Source: Lacibacter cauensis (lineage in GTDB: Bacteria; Bacteroidota; Bacteroidia; Chitinophagales; Chitinophagaceae). From it: a stretch of 64,000 nt of DNA. The notes below the pieces were generated by a model, which worked only from the letters and a program-made list of their open reading frames with translations, was not told the DNA's origin and ran no database searches. The stretch is taken from assembly GCF_007830055.1 (NCBI RefSeq), contig NZ_VLLE01000007.1:62001-126000 (forward strand). The letters are read 5' to 3'. The translations under genes and the position numbers were made by a program. How positions within the stretch are numbered: the first letter of the stretch is position 1; every line of letters starts with the position of its first letter. Positions 7,877 to 15,773 of the stretch are shown here, piece by piece.

Positions 7877-9121
7877 ATGAAGAAGAAGGTAGAACTGCTG
7901 GCTCCTGCAGGAGCATTCGATTGTATACAGGCCGCTATCAATGCCGGCGCCGATGCCATTTATTTTGGCGTAGAGCAACTCAACATGCGTACCCGTTCCA
8001 GCGAAGGGTTTACAATTGAAGATATCAAAGAAGTGGCAGTGCTTTGTCATGCCAATAACATCAAAGCCTATCTCACACTCAACACGGTGATGTATGATCA
8101 TGATCTGCAGTTGCTGCGTATCATCCTCAACAAAGTAAAACAACACAGCATTGATGCGGTGATTGCTGCCGATTTTGCCGTGATGCAATTGTGCAAAGAG
8201 TTGAATATTCCGCTGCATGTTTCCACGCAGGCCAATGTAAGCAACAGCGAAGCAGTACAGTTTTTTGCAGGCATGAGCGATGTGGTGGTGCTGGCACGTG
8301 AACTTACTTTGCAACAGATGAAAGCCATCACCCGTGATATTGAGCGCAAGAATATTCGTGGTGTGTCGGGCGAGTTGTTGAAGATCGAAGTGTTTGTACA
8401 TGGTGCGTTGTGTATGGCCGTGTCGGGTAAGTGTTATTTGAGTCTGCATGCGCAGAATGCATCTGCAAATCGTGGTGCCTGTGTGCAAACCTGCAGAAGA
8501 GCCTACAAAGTAACTGATGCAGAAACAGGCGAGGAGTTGCTCATCGACAACGAATATATTCTGTCGCCGAAAGATTTGTGTACGATTGGTGTCATCGATC
8601 AACTGATTGATGCAGGTGTGGATGTATTAAAGATTGAAGGACGAAGCAAAGGTGCAGAGTATGTGCAAACTGTTACACAATGTTACCGTGAAGCAATTGA
8701 TGCAGTTGATGCAGGAACCTACACACAAGAAAAAATCGCAGCATGGGAACAACGCCTGGCAACGGTGTACAACCGTGGCTTTTGGGAAGGATATTATCTC
8801 GGTCACCCAACAGGTGAGTGGACGAAGAAGCCCGGCTCTGCTGCAACTGAAAAGAAAATTTATGTAGGTAAAGGCAGAAAGTATTATCCAAAAATAAAAG
8901 TGGGTGAGTTCAATATTGAAAGCGGTTCGTTAAAAGCAGGCGATACCATTTTAATTACCGGTCGCAGACACGGTGCTGTGAAAGAACAGTTGCATACGCT
9001 TACTGTAAATGGTGAAGCAGCCGTTGTTGCCAATCGTGGCGATAAATTAACATTACCTGTTGCTACAGTTGTATTGCCAACAGACAAGCTGTATAAAATT
9101 GTGGAGGAAGTACATGCCTAA
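7877..9121 (+). CDS. U32 family protein, TrhP-like tRNA hydroxylation enzyme
   Basis: A 414-residue U32 protein. The family, once called collagenase-like peptidases, includes the TrhP proteins that form 5-hydroxyuridine in tRNA wobble positions using prephenate and an Fe-S cluster. Visible: the TIM-barrel start ELLAPAGAFDCIQAAINAGADAIYFG, the U32 signature region with four cysteines (ALCMAVSGKC, then GACVQTCRRAY) that would bind the cluster, and the DVLKIEGRSKGAEYV block. The C-terminal 90 residues form a small beta-barrel-like extension. The stop codon overlaps the start of a small ferredoxin gene by 8 bases, which suggests translational coupling and a shared role. Assignment to TrhP rather than RlhA is by length (RlhA is much longer). 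Confidence 0.85.
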   Translation: MKKKVELLAPAGAFDCIQAAINAGADAIYFGVEQLNMRTRSSEGFTIEDIKEVAVLCHANNIKAYLTLNTVMYDHDLQLLRIILNKVKQHSIDAVIAADFAVMQLCKELNIPLHVSTQANVSNSEAVQFFAGMSDVVVLARELTLQQMKAITRDIERKNIRGVSGELLKIEVFVHGALCMAVSGKCYLSLHAQNASANRGACVQTCRRAYKVTDAETGEELLIDNEYILSPKDLCTIGVIDQLIDAGVDVLKIEGRSKGAEYVQTVTQCYREAIDAVDAGTYTQEKIAAWEQRLATVYNRGFWEGYYLGHPTGEWTKKPGSAATEKKIYVGKGRKYYPKIKVGEFNIESGSLKAGDTILITGRRHGAVKEQLHTLTVNGEAAVVANRGDKLTLPVATVVLPTDKLYKIVEEVHA

Positions 9122-9335
9122 AATCGTTCACTATCGTAACAAGTGTATTGGCTGTGGTATTTGTTACCAGCAGCAGCCTTTGTATTGGCGCATGAGTAAG
9201 AAAGATGGGAAAGCTACTTTACTCAATGCTGTAACAAAAAAGGATGTGCAGTTGCTTGATGTGAATGAAGAAACTGCTGAAGCAAATCGTTCGTTGATTG
9301 CTGCATGTCCGGTAAGGGTAATTAAGCTGATGTAA
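9114..9335 (+). CDS. small single-cluster ferredoxin, coupled to U32 protein
   Basis: A 73-residue 4Fe-4S ferredoxin starting at 9114 (MPKIVHYRNK); the longer frame from 9060 runs inside the upstream gene. Cysteines are C-x2-C-x2-C in NKCIGCGICYQ and a distal ACPV, the classic single [4Fe-4S] set. The rest is basic and lacks a second cluster motif. The ATG overlaps the last codons of the U32 gene (ATGCCTAA), so the two are almost certainly co-translated. It probably delivers electrons to, or helps load or repair, the Fe-S cluster of the U32 enzyme; this role is inferred from position. Confidence 0.85.
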   Translation: MPKIVHYRNKCIGCGICYQQQPLYWRMSKKDGKATLLNAVTKKDVQLLDVNEETAEANRSLIAACPVRVIKLM

Positions 9336-9392
9336 TGTTATTATAGTTTATGCCTTTTATTCCTTTGTTGTTTGCCAGCCCAACAAAGTTTT

Positions 9393-9863
9393 TCATTTCT
9401 TTTTCACCGGTATCCAGATCCCTTCTTCTGAATCCTCGCTGTTGTTCTTATACTTTTCGCCCAGTACTTCAAAATGCGGACGATCATCTACTACATAGTC
9501 CGACTGTGGCAACCATTGCGAAAAGATCTCTTGGAAAATTGCGGTATCGCTTCCTTTATGATCGAACACCGCATACAAACCTCCGGGTAAGTGAAAATGT
9601 TCAAATCCTTCAGGCAAGGCAGTTGTATCAATTACTTCTGCCAATGCCCATTTGGTAAATTCATTGGCAGGATTGAATGTTGTAAAATAATCGGCATTGT
9701 ACACTTGCAGCGAATAAAGCAAATCATTGACCGCAGCAAGTTGTGTACGTTGCTGCATAAAGCTTTGCCACAACAATCCTGTTTGGTTATGTACAAAACT
9801 CATGCGTTGTTGTTTTCCTGCAAGTGTTTTGGGTTGCAGTTCAAGTATACGTGGTTGTAACAT
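9393..9863 (-). CDS. GyrI-like (AraC effector-binding type) small-molecule-binding protein
   Basis: A 156-residue stand-alone GyrI-like/effector-binding domain: LELQPKTLAGKQQRMSF at the start, the central LPEGFEHFHLPGGLYAVFDHKG strand-turn and the end HFEVLGEKY...GIWIPVKK are typical. Such domains fold as a duplicated SHS2 module that binds drug-like amphipathic molecules; stand-alone forms may bind or hydrolyse ligands. There is no DNA-binding domain. It is convergent with the ferredoxin gene and follows a RibD_C family gene 13 bases away on the same strand, suggesting an operon of small stress or detoxification functions. Confidence 0.8.
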   Translation of the reverse strand: MLQPRILELQPKTLAGKQQRMSFVHNQTGLLWQSFMQQRTQLAAVNDLLYSLQVYNADYFTTFNPANEFTKWALAEVIDTTALPEGFEHFHLPGGLYAVFDHKGSDTAIFQEIFSQWLPQSDYVVDDRPHFEVLGEKYKNNSEDSEEGIWIPVKKK

Positions 9864-9876
9864 GTAAAGAAGTAAA

Positions 9877-10578
9877 TCAGCGTTTAATCTTTTTGTCTTT
9901 TACGGTGATGTAGCGTAACCACAAAAAGTTTTTGTAAATACGCTTCACCGATTTTAATGTAAAGTGTGTGGCTTTGCGTTTACCATAGCCTTCTTCTGCT
10001 TCAAACACAGTTGGCGCACCAATGGTACCATCGGCTAATGGTGCAAGCACCAAACTGAATTCGTCAATTAAACCTGCTTTCAGGAACGAACCGTTTACAT
10101 GTCCGCCACCATCAATCCGCACACGCTTAATACCAAAATGTTTATTAAGTTTTTTCAATGCCAAAGCAAGATCGAGCTCTTTCTTGCCGGCAAAGATGTA
10201 AGATACATTTTTGCTGCGCAGATGTGCCAGGTAGCTGCTGCTTACATCTGCGCTCAGCACTTCAATTACCTGTTCGGTAGAAACCATATTGGTATCCCAA
10301 AAGCATTTGCCCGAAGGATCGATCACTACTGCAAACTGTTTTGCAACTTTCGGTGCAATAAAATCTTCTTTGGCAATTTTTTCTTTTGGCTTTTCAAGTT
10401 TGTATTTCTTTTTGCTGCAGAACTCCTGCATGGTTTTACGGCCTACCAGCCATGCATCGGCTTTTATTTTCGAAGCCGGTTCTTCAAAGTATTTGTGATG
10501 ATCTTTAAATCCCCAGATGTTCTGTTTGATGCGTCCGTCTACCGAACCAAGCATGTGGCAAATAACGTATGGTTTCAT
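9877..10578 (-). CDS. dihydrofolate reductase/RibD C-terminal domain family protein
   Basis: A 233-residue protein with the dihydrofolate-reductase-like fold of the RibD C-terminal domain: VICHMLGSVDGRI at the N-terminus (S-x-DG-x-I), WLVGRKTMQEF, and the NADPH-site region RVRIDGGGHVNGSFLKAGLIDEFSLVLAP. This fold catalyses NADPH-dependent reductions; stand-alone members have diverse, mostly unknown substrates and it need not be a riboflavin enzyme, since the deaminase half is absent. It sits in a tight minus-strand series with a tautomerase and a GyrI-like protein. Confidence 0.82.
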   Translation of the reverse strand: MKPYVICHMLGSVDGRIKQNIWGFKDHHKYFEEPASKIKADAWLVGRKTMQEFCSKKKYKLEKPKEKIAKEDFIAPKVAKQFAVVIDPSGKCFWDTNMVSTEQVIEVLSADVSSSYLAHLRSKNVSYIFAGKKELDLALALKKLNKHFGIKRVRIDGGGHVNGSFLKAGLIDEFSLVLAPLADGTIGAPTVFEAEEGYGKRKATHFTLKSVKRIYKNFLWLRYITVKDKKIKR

Positions 10579-10602
10579 GTGTGTACTTTTTGTGTGATGG
10601 AT

Positions 10603-10806
10603 TTATTTTCCCTGCAGTCTGCGGTTGGTTACCGATTCGCCGCCAATACCCCAGTTATCTGTTTCCACTTCGTCAATTACAACAACCGTTGTCTGCGGAT
10701 TTTTGTTCAGTACTCTTTGCAGTAGTTCGGTTACACCTTTTATCAGTTCAGCTTTTTGTTCTTTGGTAGCACCTTCGTTGGTGATTTTGATATTTACGTA
10801 TGGCAT
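10603..10806 (-). CDS. 4-oxalocrotonate tautomerase family protein
   Basis: A 67-residue protein starting MPYVNIKITNEGATKEQKAELI. After Met removal the N-terminal Pro would be the catalytic base of the tautomerase superfamily. The length and the central VTELLQRVLNKNPQTTVVVIDEV strand match the 4-OT group, which ketonise enols of small keto acids; the true substrate is unknown. It is followed 24 bases later by the RibD_C-family gene. Confidence 0.9.
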   Translation of the reverse strand: MPYVNIKITNEGATKEQKAELIKGVTELLQRVLNKNPQTTVVVIDEVETDNWGIGGESVTNRRLQGK

Positions 10807-10829
10807 AGTAAAAGCGTTAAGTGAAACAA

Positions 10830-11681
10830 TTAGTTTAACTGTAATTCGGCAATCACCGAAAAATGATCACTTGCAAAACGACCGCCCCATGTTTGCGAAA
10901 TCGTTGCATGGGTTAACACCTTCCAGCTGCCTCTCAGAAAAATATAATCAATTGGCTGATCGTTGCGTTCCTTGTTTTGAAAACCGGTAAAGGTACCTGT
11001 TGGTCCGTAGTGCGGCGTTTGCGAAAGTTCTTTGCTGTCGGTTAAATGCAAAGGATTGTTTTTATCAACGATCACCTGTATCGGTTCATCGGTTGGTTCT
11101 GCATTAAAATCGCCGGTAATAACTGCAGGAGTGGAGCCTGCAAATTCTTTTACTTTCTGTAATACCAGCTTTGCACTTTCTCTCCGTGCAATTTTACCCA
11201 TGTGGTCGAAGTGGGTGTTAAAGGCAAAGAAAATTTTCTTGCTGCGTTTGTCTTTAAACTTCGCCCAGGTAACAATGCGTGTAATAGCAGCGTCCCATCC
11301 TTTGCTACCTGCAACTGTTGTTGTTTCACTTAACCAGAACATATCGTTACTGAGTAATTGCAGTTTGGTTGTATCGTAAAAAATAGCGGAGTATTCACCC
11401 TTGGTTTTGCCATCATCTCTGCCACCGCCTACATACTTGTAGTTTGGTAAACGTTGCTGCAGATCCATCATCTGATCGTGTAAAGCTTCCTGTACACCCA
11501 GCAAATCAACTTTATGAAAAAGGATTTGCGAAGCAACTTTGTCTTTGCGGTGGGGCCATGCATTTAAACTGTCGTAAGGCGTATTTAAACGGATGTTAAA
11601 CGTCATTACCTGTAAACTGTTCTGCGCAAACAGGAACGAAGTAGTTACAACAAAGAGTAAAAGAAGAGAAAGCTTTTTCAT
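10830..11681 (-). CDS. secreted endonuclease/exonuclease/phosphatase family hydrolase
   Basis: A 283-residue protein from the ATG at 11681 (MKKLSLLLLFVVTTSFLFAQ signal peptide); an ATG three codons earlier (11690) directly abuts the upstream stop. The EEP fold is clear: LQVMTFNIRLNTP, the Glu in VDLLGVQEAL, FAFNTHFDHMG, the ITGDFNAEPTDEP motif, and the terminal GGRFASDHFSVIAELQL with catalytic Asp-His. This secreted branch acts on phosphodiesters (nucleic acid, sphingomyelin or sugar phosphates). It is translationally coupled to the short-chain-dehydrogenase-like gene upstream. The substrate cannot be decided here. Confidence 0.87.
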   Translation of the reverse strand: MKKLSLLLLFVVTTSFLFAQNSLQVMTFNIRLNTPYDSLNAWPHRKDKVASQILFHKVDLLGVQEALHDQMMDLQQRLPNYKYVGGGRDDGKTKGEYSAIFYDTTKLQLLSNDMFWLSETTTVAGSKGWDAAITRIVTWAKFKDKRSKKIFFAFNTHFDHMGKIARRESAKLVLQKVKEFAGSTPAVITGDFNAEPTDEPIQVIVDKNNPLHLTDSKELSQTPHYGPTGTFTGFQNKERNDQPIDYIFLRGSWKVLTHATISQTWGGRFASDHFSVIAELQLN

Positions 11682-11690
11682 TACATGCAT

Positions 11691-12362
11691 TTATTGTGCA
11701 GCAAGTTCCTTAATATCTTTCACTTCCAGTATTTGTTTTTTGTAACCTTTTGTAACAGCGTTGATCATTGCGAGGCCAATATCGCTCAATCGTACAATCA
11801 TATTGGGGGCAATGGTTTTTATAACCGGCACCATCCATGCAAAATACTTGTAGTAGGGCAGAGTATTCTTCATGCCTTTGCCGGCAATAATAAAGCCCGG
11901 CCGGAAATTGTATACCTGTGCAAAGGGCAGTTTGGTTAAATCGTTTTCTGTTTTGCCTTTTACACGTGCCCACATCATACGTCCTTTTTCACTGCTGTCG
12001 GTTCCTGCACCTGAAACATAACAAAAAGTCATGTTCGGATTTTGCCTTGCAAGTATTTCAGCAACATGCATGGTAAGTGTATAGGTAAGATGATAAAATT
12101 CCTCTTCCTTTTTTCCAACCGATGAAACACCTGCACAAAAGAAACAGGCATCGTAATCTTTTAGCTGTTCGGCAATGGGGGTAATGTTTTGAAAATCGGA
12201 ATGGATGATTTCCGTCAGTTTCGGATGTGAAAGCCCATAGCTTTTACGGCTGAGGAGTACTACTTCGGCTACGGCAGGGTGCTTCAGGCATTCGTGCAAT
12301 ACACCTTCGCCCACCATGCCGGTGGCTCCGGTAATGATTATTTTCAGCTTGGTTGTTGTCAT
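11691..12362 (-). CDS. NAD(P)-binding Rossmann (atypical SDR) protein
   Basis: A 223-residue atypical short-chain dehydrogenase with the N-terminal nucleotide-binding motif IIITGATGMVGEGVLHECL, the FFCAGVSS turn and FCYVSGAGTDSSEKGRMMW active region, where the usual YxxxK is degenerate. It resembles the HTATIP2/NmrA-like group, which use NAD(P) for redox sensing or small epimerase reactions. Cytoplasmic, no transmembrane segments. First gene of a minus-strand run down to about 9393; its stop touches the start of the EEP hydrolase gene. Confidence 0.82.
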   Translation of the reverse strand: MTTTKLKIIITGATGMVGEGVLHECLKHPAVAEVVLLSRKSYGLSHPKLTEIIHSDFQNITPIAEQLKDYDACFFCAGVSSVGKKEEEFYHLTYTLTMHVAEILARQNPNMTFCYVSGAGTDSSEKGRMMWARVKGKTENDLTKLPFAQVYNFRPGFIIAGKGMKNTLPYYKYFAWMVPVIKTIAPNMIVRLSDIGLAMINAVTKGYKKQILEVKDIKELAAQ

Positions 12363-12536
12363 AACGCAACTCTTTTTTTCTTAAAACGAGTAAATAACAT
12401 AAATCCTCTAAATGCTAAGCAATTTATTTAGCAATGACCGATAAGTGTAGGTAAAGAATATAATATGATCTACTACAAACTGCCTAAGAAAGACCATTTA
12501 TTTTTACTTATCCCAAATCCAAGGTAAAACACAGTT

Positions 12537-15500
12537 ATGAGTACTATTAAATTAAAACGCCTGTCGGGCTTTCTTTTTTTCTTATCAATTTTCAGTTCTG
12601 TTTGCACATTTGCGCAAACACCCGGCTTAGTCGTTCGTCCGGCAGGAGGCAAAGGGCCTGCAGTATTAAACCCAAACCAGGATTTTTACACGTCCGCAAC
12701 CACGGCAGGTTTTACTACAAATGATATTACGCAGAGTGAGATTTTGTACAAAATTATTAAGCCGATAATGGTAGAGCCAACTGGTGATCTGGCAACAGGA
12801 CCAACAGGAGGGTACTCGGATATTGTAAAAACGGTAGACAATAGTGGTTGCTACATTTTCAATGATGGAACAAACCTGTTGTTTCGTTTACGTATCGGCG
12901 GTATTGTAAGTGGAGCCAAAGCATATAATATTTTAATTGATACCGATAATAAATTAGGTGCCACAGGTGCAGCAGCCGATCCAAATTATGTTGCGCCAAC
13001 AAACAGTGGCAATGGAAATCCCGGTTTTGAGTTAGAAGTAGCTTTGGAAACGGGTTCCAGTGGGAGAGTTGCAATTTATAATGTAGATGGTATTGTTAAT
13101 CCAACTGCAAGCACAACTTATTTGCTCACTACGAATCAACTTATTTCCGTTGCGCTTAGCCGTGAGTCGGGTGATGCAGATTATTTCTACGATTTTTTTG
13201 TTCCTATTTCAGCATTGGGTATTTCTGCATCAACACCTATACGTATTGTAATTTCTACCAATACTAATCCCGGTTCTGCATTTCAGGGAACCCGTTCTGA
13301 TATTTATGGTATTGATGATACTCAGTTCAGCAATACGACTGATGCATGGGAGTATTTTGGCGAAAACTCTCCCAGTTTTACACTTAATGATGTAACCAGT
13401 GGAGGCTCCGGACCGTCTGCCGTATGTACTGCAGCACCAACCGTAAACAGTGGCATCGCTTCCGGATCAAACATAAACATTACAGGAACGTGGACAAGGC
13501 TGGATGCGACCAAACCGTCTACTGCAACAATTTCTGTGTATAAAAACGGAACATTGGCTGGCACAACTACGGCCACTTCAGGTGCAACATGGACCTATAC
13601 GATTGCATCTGTGGCAACAGGAGATATTATTACAGCAAAAGCGCAGGCAAGTGGTGAAAGTATGTGTTTGGTGAGTAACAGTGTGACTGTGACTTCTTGT
13701 TCGCCTTCAAATATTTCTTCTGTCAGTGGTATTGGGGTTACTTGTGCAACTGTACGAGGTATACAGGGAACCAAGCCTGCAAATGCAAGAATTAAAATTT
13801 ATTCGATCGCTGCAGGTGGCAATCTAACATTATTTGCAACGGATAATTCTTTAACATCGCCATCGGGCTATTTTGTTACTTATTTAGATACTAATAGTCC
13901 AACAGGTACAATATGGGAATATAATGGTGCTAATAACGGGGGCCAGAACAATGCCTGCTCAGGAGGCTCTCCTGATCTTACAAATACAAGCTTTGTATTT
14001 ACTGTAACCGAATCCGGCAAATGCGAATCCGCTCCCTATTTTTATTGTATGGGGCTTACGCAAACAGCAACGCCCGTTATAACCCAAACCGCATTGTACC
14101 CGAGTTCTGCTACAATTAGCGGAACCGCAACGGCAAGCTCTACCGTGCGGTTATTAATTAATGGATTTATTGCAGCAACGACTACTGCATCTGTTGGCGG
14201 CACATTCAGTTTCAGTAATCCCGTGTTACAAGTAGGAGATGTTGTTACTGTTAATGCACAGTCTGCAGGACAGTGTGTAAGTTTATCTCCAACATCAATT
14301 ACGGTTAACTGTTTTACTTCTGTTCCTGTTATTACAACCGATGCGCAAGGTAACTTAACTGCTGGTGCTACAACTGTTACAGGCACATCATCTGAACCTG
14401 CAGGTACAACTATACGGGTTTATAATGCTTCTAACGTATTACAAGGCTCGTCAACTGTACAGGCAAATGGTACATGGTCGGTAACAGTTAGTGCTTTGGT
14501 CAATGCAACGGGTTATTATGCTACTGCACAAAACGGAACCTGTAGTGTGAGTGCTAATTCTTCAACTGCTACGGCCAGGGCTGCCACAACGGTTTGTCCA
14601 ACAATTACAGGATCGTATGTTGAGGGTAATACGACCGTTTCAGGTACTATAACCGGACCGTTTACAGGAACAGTTTATTTATACCAGGATGGCGGATTAA
14701 TTGGTTCTGTTGCATTAACAAGTCAAAGTAGCTGGACAATTACAGTTAACACAGCTACGCCATTGTATGCAGGTGGGGTGTTAACTACGGGAGCACAGGC
14801 AAGTGGTGGTACACTTAACAGGGCTTGCGCTTCTACTACTACGGTAGGTTGTTCGGCGCCTTCAACGCCATCAATAAGCCCAACCAGTTCTACCATTTCC
14901 GTGGGTCAAACAGTAACGTATACTGTTTCCAATACGCAATCGGGTGCTTTATATATAGTAGCAGATGCAACAACAGAAGAGAACTATGCAACTTCGAAAT
15001 TTGGTAACGACGGATCGCAAACATTTACAACAGCATCATTTACCAATGCGGGTGTTTATACAATTAATATATCTGCCGATAAATTATCCGGCACAGCTTG
15101 TGTTACCAGTTCTTCTGCAACGGTAACTGTGCTGGGAGCATCATTGCCTGTTCATTTATTATCGTTTTCCGGAACCTTGGCAAACCGTCAATCGCAGTTG
15201 CAATGGCGTACATCAACCGAAATAAATGCGGCTTATTATGTAGTTGAACGTAGTAATGATGGCCGCAGCTTTATTGCGGTGGGCCAGGTACAGGCATCGG
15301 GTAATTCAACTATTGAAAAGCGATACAACTTTACTGATGCAGCTCTTACAGGTACTGTTTATTTCTATCGTTTAAAAATGGTTGATACTGACGGAAGCAT
15401 TGGCTACAGTTCTATTGTAAAGCTGCAACAAAATCCGGTACAGAAAATAATTGTATCACCCAATCCATTTACATCAACGATTCAGATAAACGCAACAGTT

Positions 15501-15692
15501 GAAGAAAGCGGTGTAGCAGATATCCGGTTGTTAGATCAATACGGCAGAGTGGTTTATCAAACTGTTCATACAGTTGTACAAGGTACAAACAGCATACAAT
15601 TAACGAAGCTTCCAAACTTACCGGCTGCGCATTATTTACTGCAATGGAACAGTAATGGGAGAACATATACGGAAAAAATAATGAAGCAATAA
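12537..15692 (+). CDS. large secreted Ig-like repeat protein with T9SS type A sorting domain
   Basis: A 1051-residue secreted protein. It has a signal peptide (LSGFLFFLSIFSSVCTFAQ), an N-terminal region of about 270 residues containing the recurring IDTDNKLGATG and WEYFGENSPSF type segments, then a series of Thr/Ser-rich Ig-like repeats of about 85-95 residues with recurring phrases such as TATISVYKNG, TTATSGATWTYTI and GDVVTVNAQS. The last 75 residues (IIVSPNPFTSTIQINATV... HYLLQWNSNGRTYTEKIMKQ) form a type A C-terminal domain for export by the type IX system. The preceding LPVHLLSFSGTLANRQSQLQW segment is the usual T9SS-linked beta domain. It is probably surface-anchored or released; adhesion is possible but not shown. 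Confidence 0.85.
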   Translation: MSTIKLKRLSGFLFFLSIFSSVCTFAQTPGLVVRPAGGKGPAVLNPNQDFYTSATTAGFTTNDITQSEILYKIIKPIMVEPTGDLATGPTGGYSDIVKTVDNSGCYIFNDGTNLLFRLRIGGIVSGAKAYNILIDTDNKLGATGAAADPNYVAPTNSGNGNPGFELEVALETGSSGRVAIYNVDGIVNPTASTTYLLTTNQLISVALSRESGDADYFYDFFVPISALGISASTPIRIVISTNTNPGSAFQGTRSDIYGIDDTQFSNTTDAWEYFGENSPSFTLNDVTSGGSGPSAVCTAAPTVNSGIASGSNINITGTWTRLDATKPSTATISVYKNGTLAGTTTATSGATWTYTIASVATGDIITAKAQASGESMCLVSNSVTVTSCSPSNISSVSGIGVTCATVRGIQGTKPANARIKIYSIAAGGNLTLFATDNSLTSPSGYFVTYLDTNSPTGTIWEYNGANNGGQNNACSGGSPDLTNTSFVFTVTESGKCESAPYFYCMGLTQTATPVITQTALYPSSATISGTATASSTVRLLINGFIAATTTASVGGTFSFSNPVLQVGDVVTVNAQSAGQCVSLSPTSITVNCFTSVPVITTDAQGNLTAGATTVTGTSSEPAGTTIRVYNASNVLQGSSTVQANGTWSVTVSALVNATGYYATAQNGTCSVSANSSTATARAATTVCPTITGSYVEGNTTVSGTITGPFTGTVYLYQDGGLIGSVALTSQSSWTITVNTATPLYAGGVLTTGAQASGGTLNRACASTTTVGCSAPSTPSISPTSSTISVGQTVTYTVSNTQSGALYIVADATTEENYATSKFGNDGSQTFTTASFTNAGVYTINISADKLSGTACVTSSSATVTVLGASLPVHLLSFSGTLANRQSQLQWRTSTEINAAYYVVERSNDGRSFIAVGQVQASGNSTIEKRYNFTDAALTGTVYFYRLKMVDTDGSIGYSSIVKLQQNPVQKIIVSPNPFTSTIQINATVEESGVADIRLLDQYGRVVYQTVHTVVQGTNSIQLTKLPNLPAAHYLLQWNSNGRTYTEKIMKQ

Positions 15693-15713
15693 CAACAACT
15701 AAGAACGACTTAT

Positions 15714-15750
15714 AAAAGCAAAGGCCTCCAAAATGGAGGCCTTTGCTTTT
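15714..15750. terminator. strong bidirectional terminator
   Basis: A perfect 16-base stem (AAAAGCAAAGGCCTCC and its complement) with a 5-base loop, flanked by A-run and T-run, between convergent genes at 15692 and 15774. Confidence 0.92.
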
Positions 15751-15773
15751 ATGTTATAACTGATACGAAGTTA

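Noticed and set aside
7817-8602. 261-residue minus-strand frame opposite the U32 gene
   Set aside because: It is entirely antisense to a clear U32 gene, rich in His/Cys as expected from reversed codons, and has no family features.
9060-9113. Longer start for the ferredoxin
   Set aside because: It lies within the U32 gene in another frame; the ATG at 9114 matches ferredoxin N-termini.
12859-14386. Minus-strand frames inside the T9SS protein gene
   Set aside because: Low-complexity Val/Thr/Ala composition mirrors the Ser/Thr-rich repeats on the plus strand.
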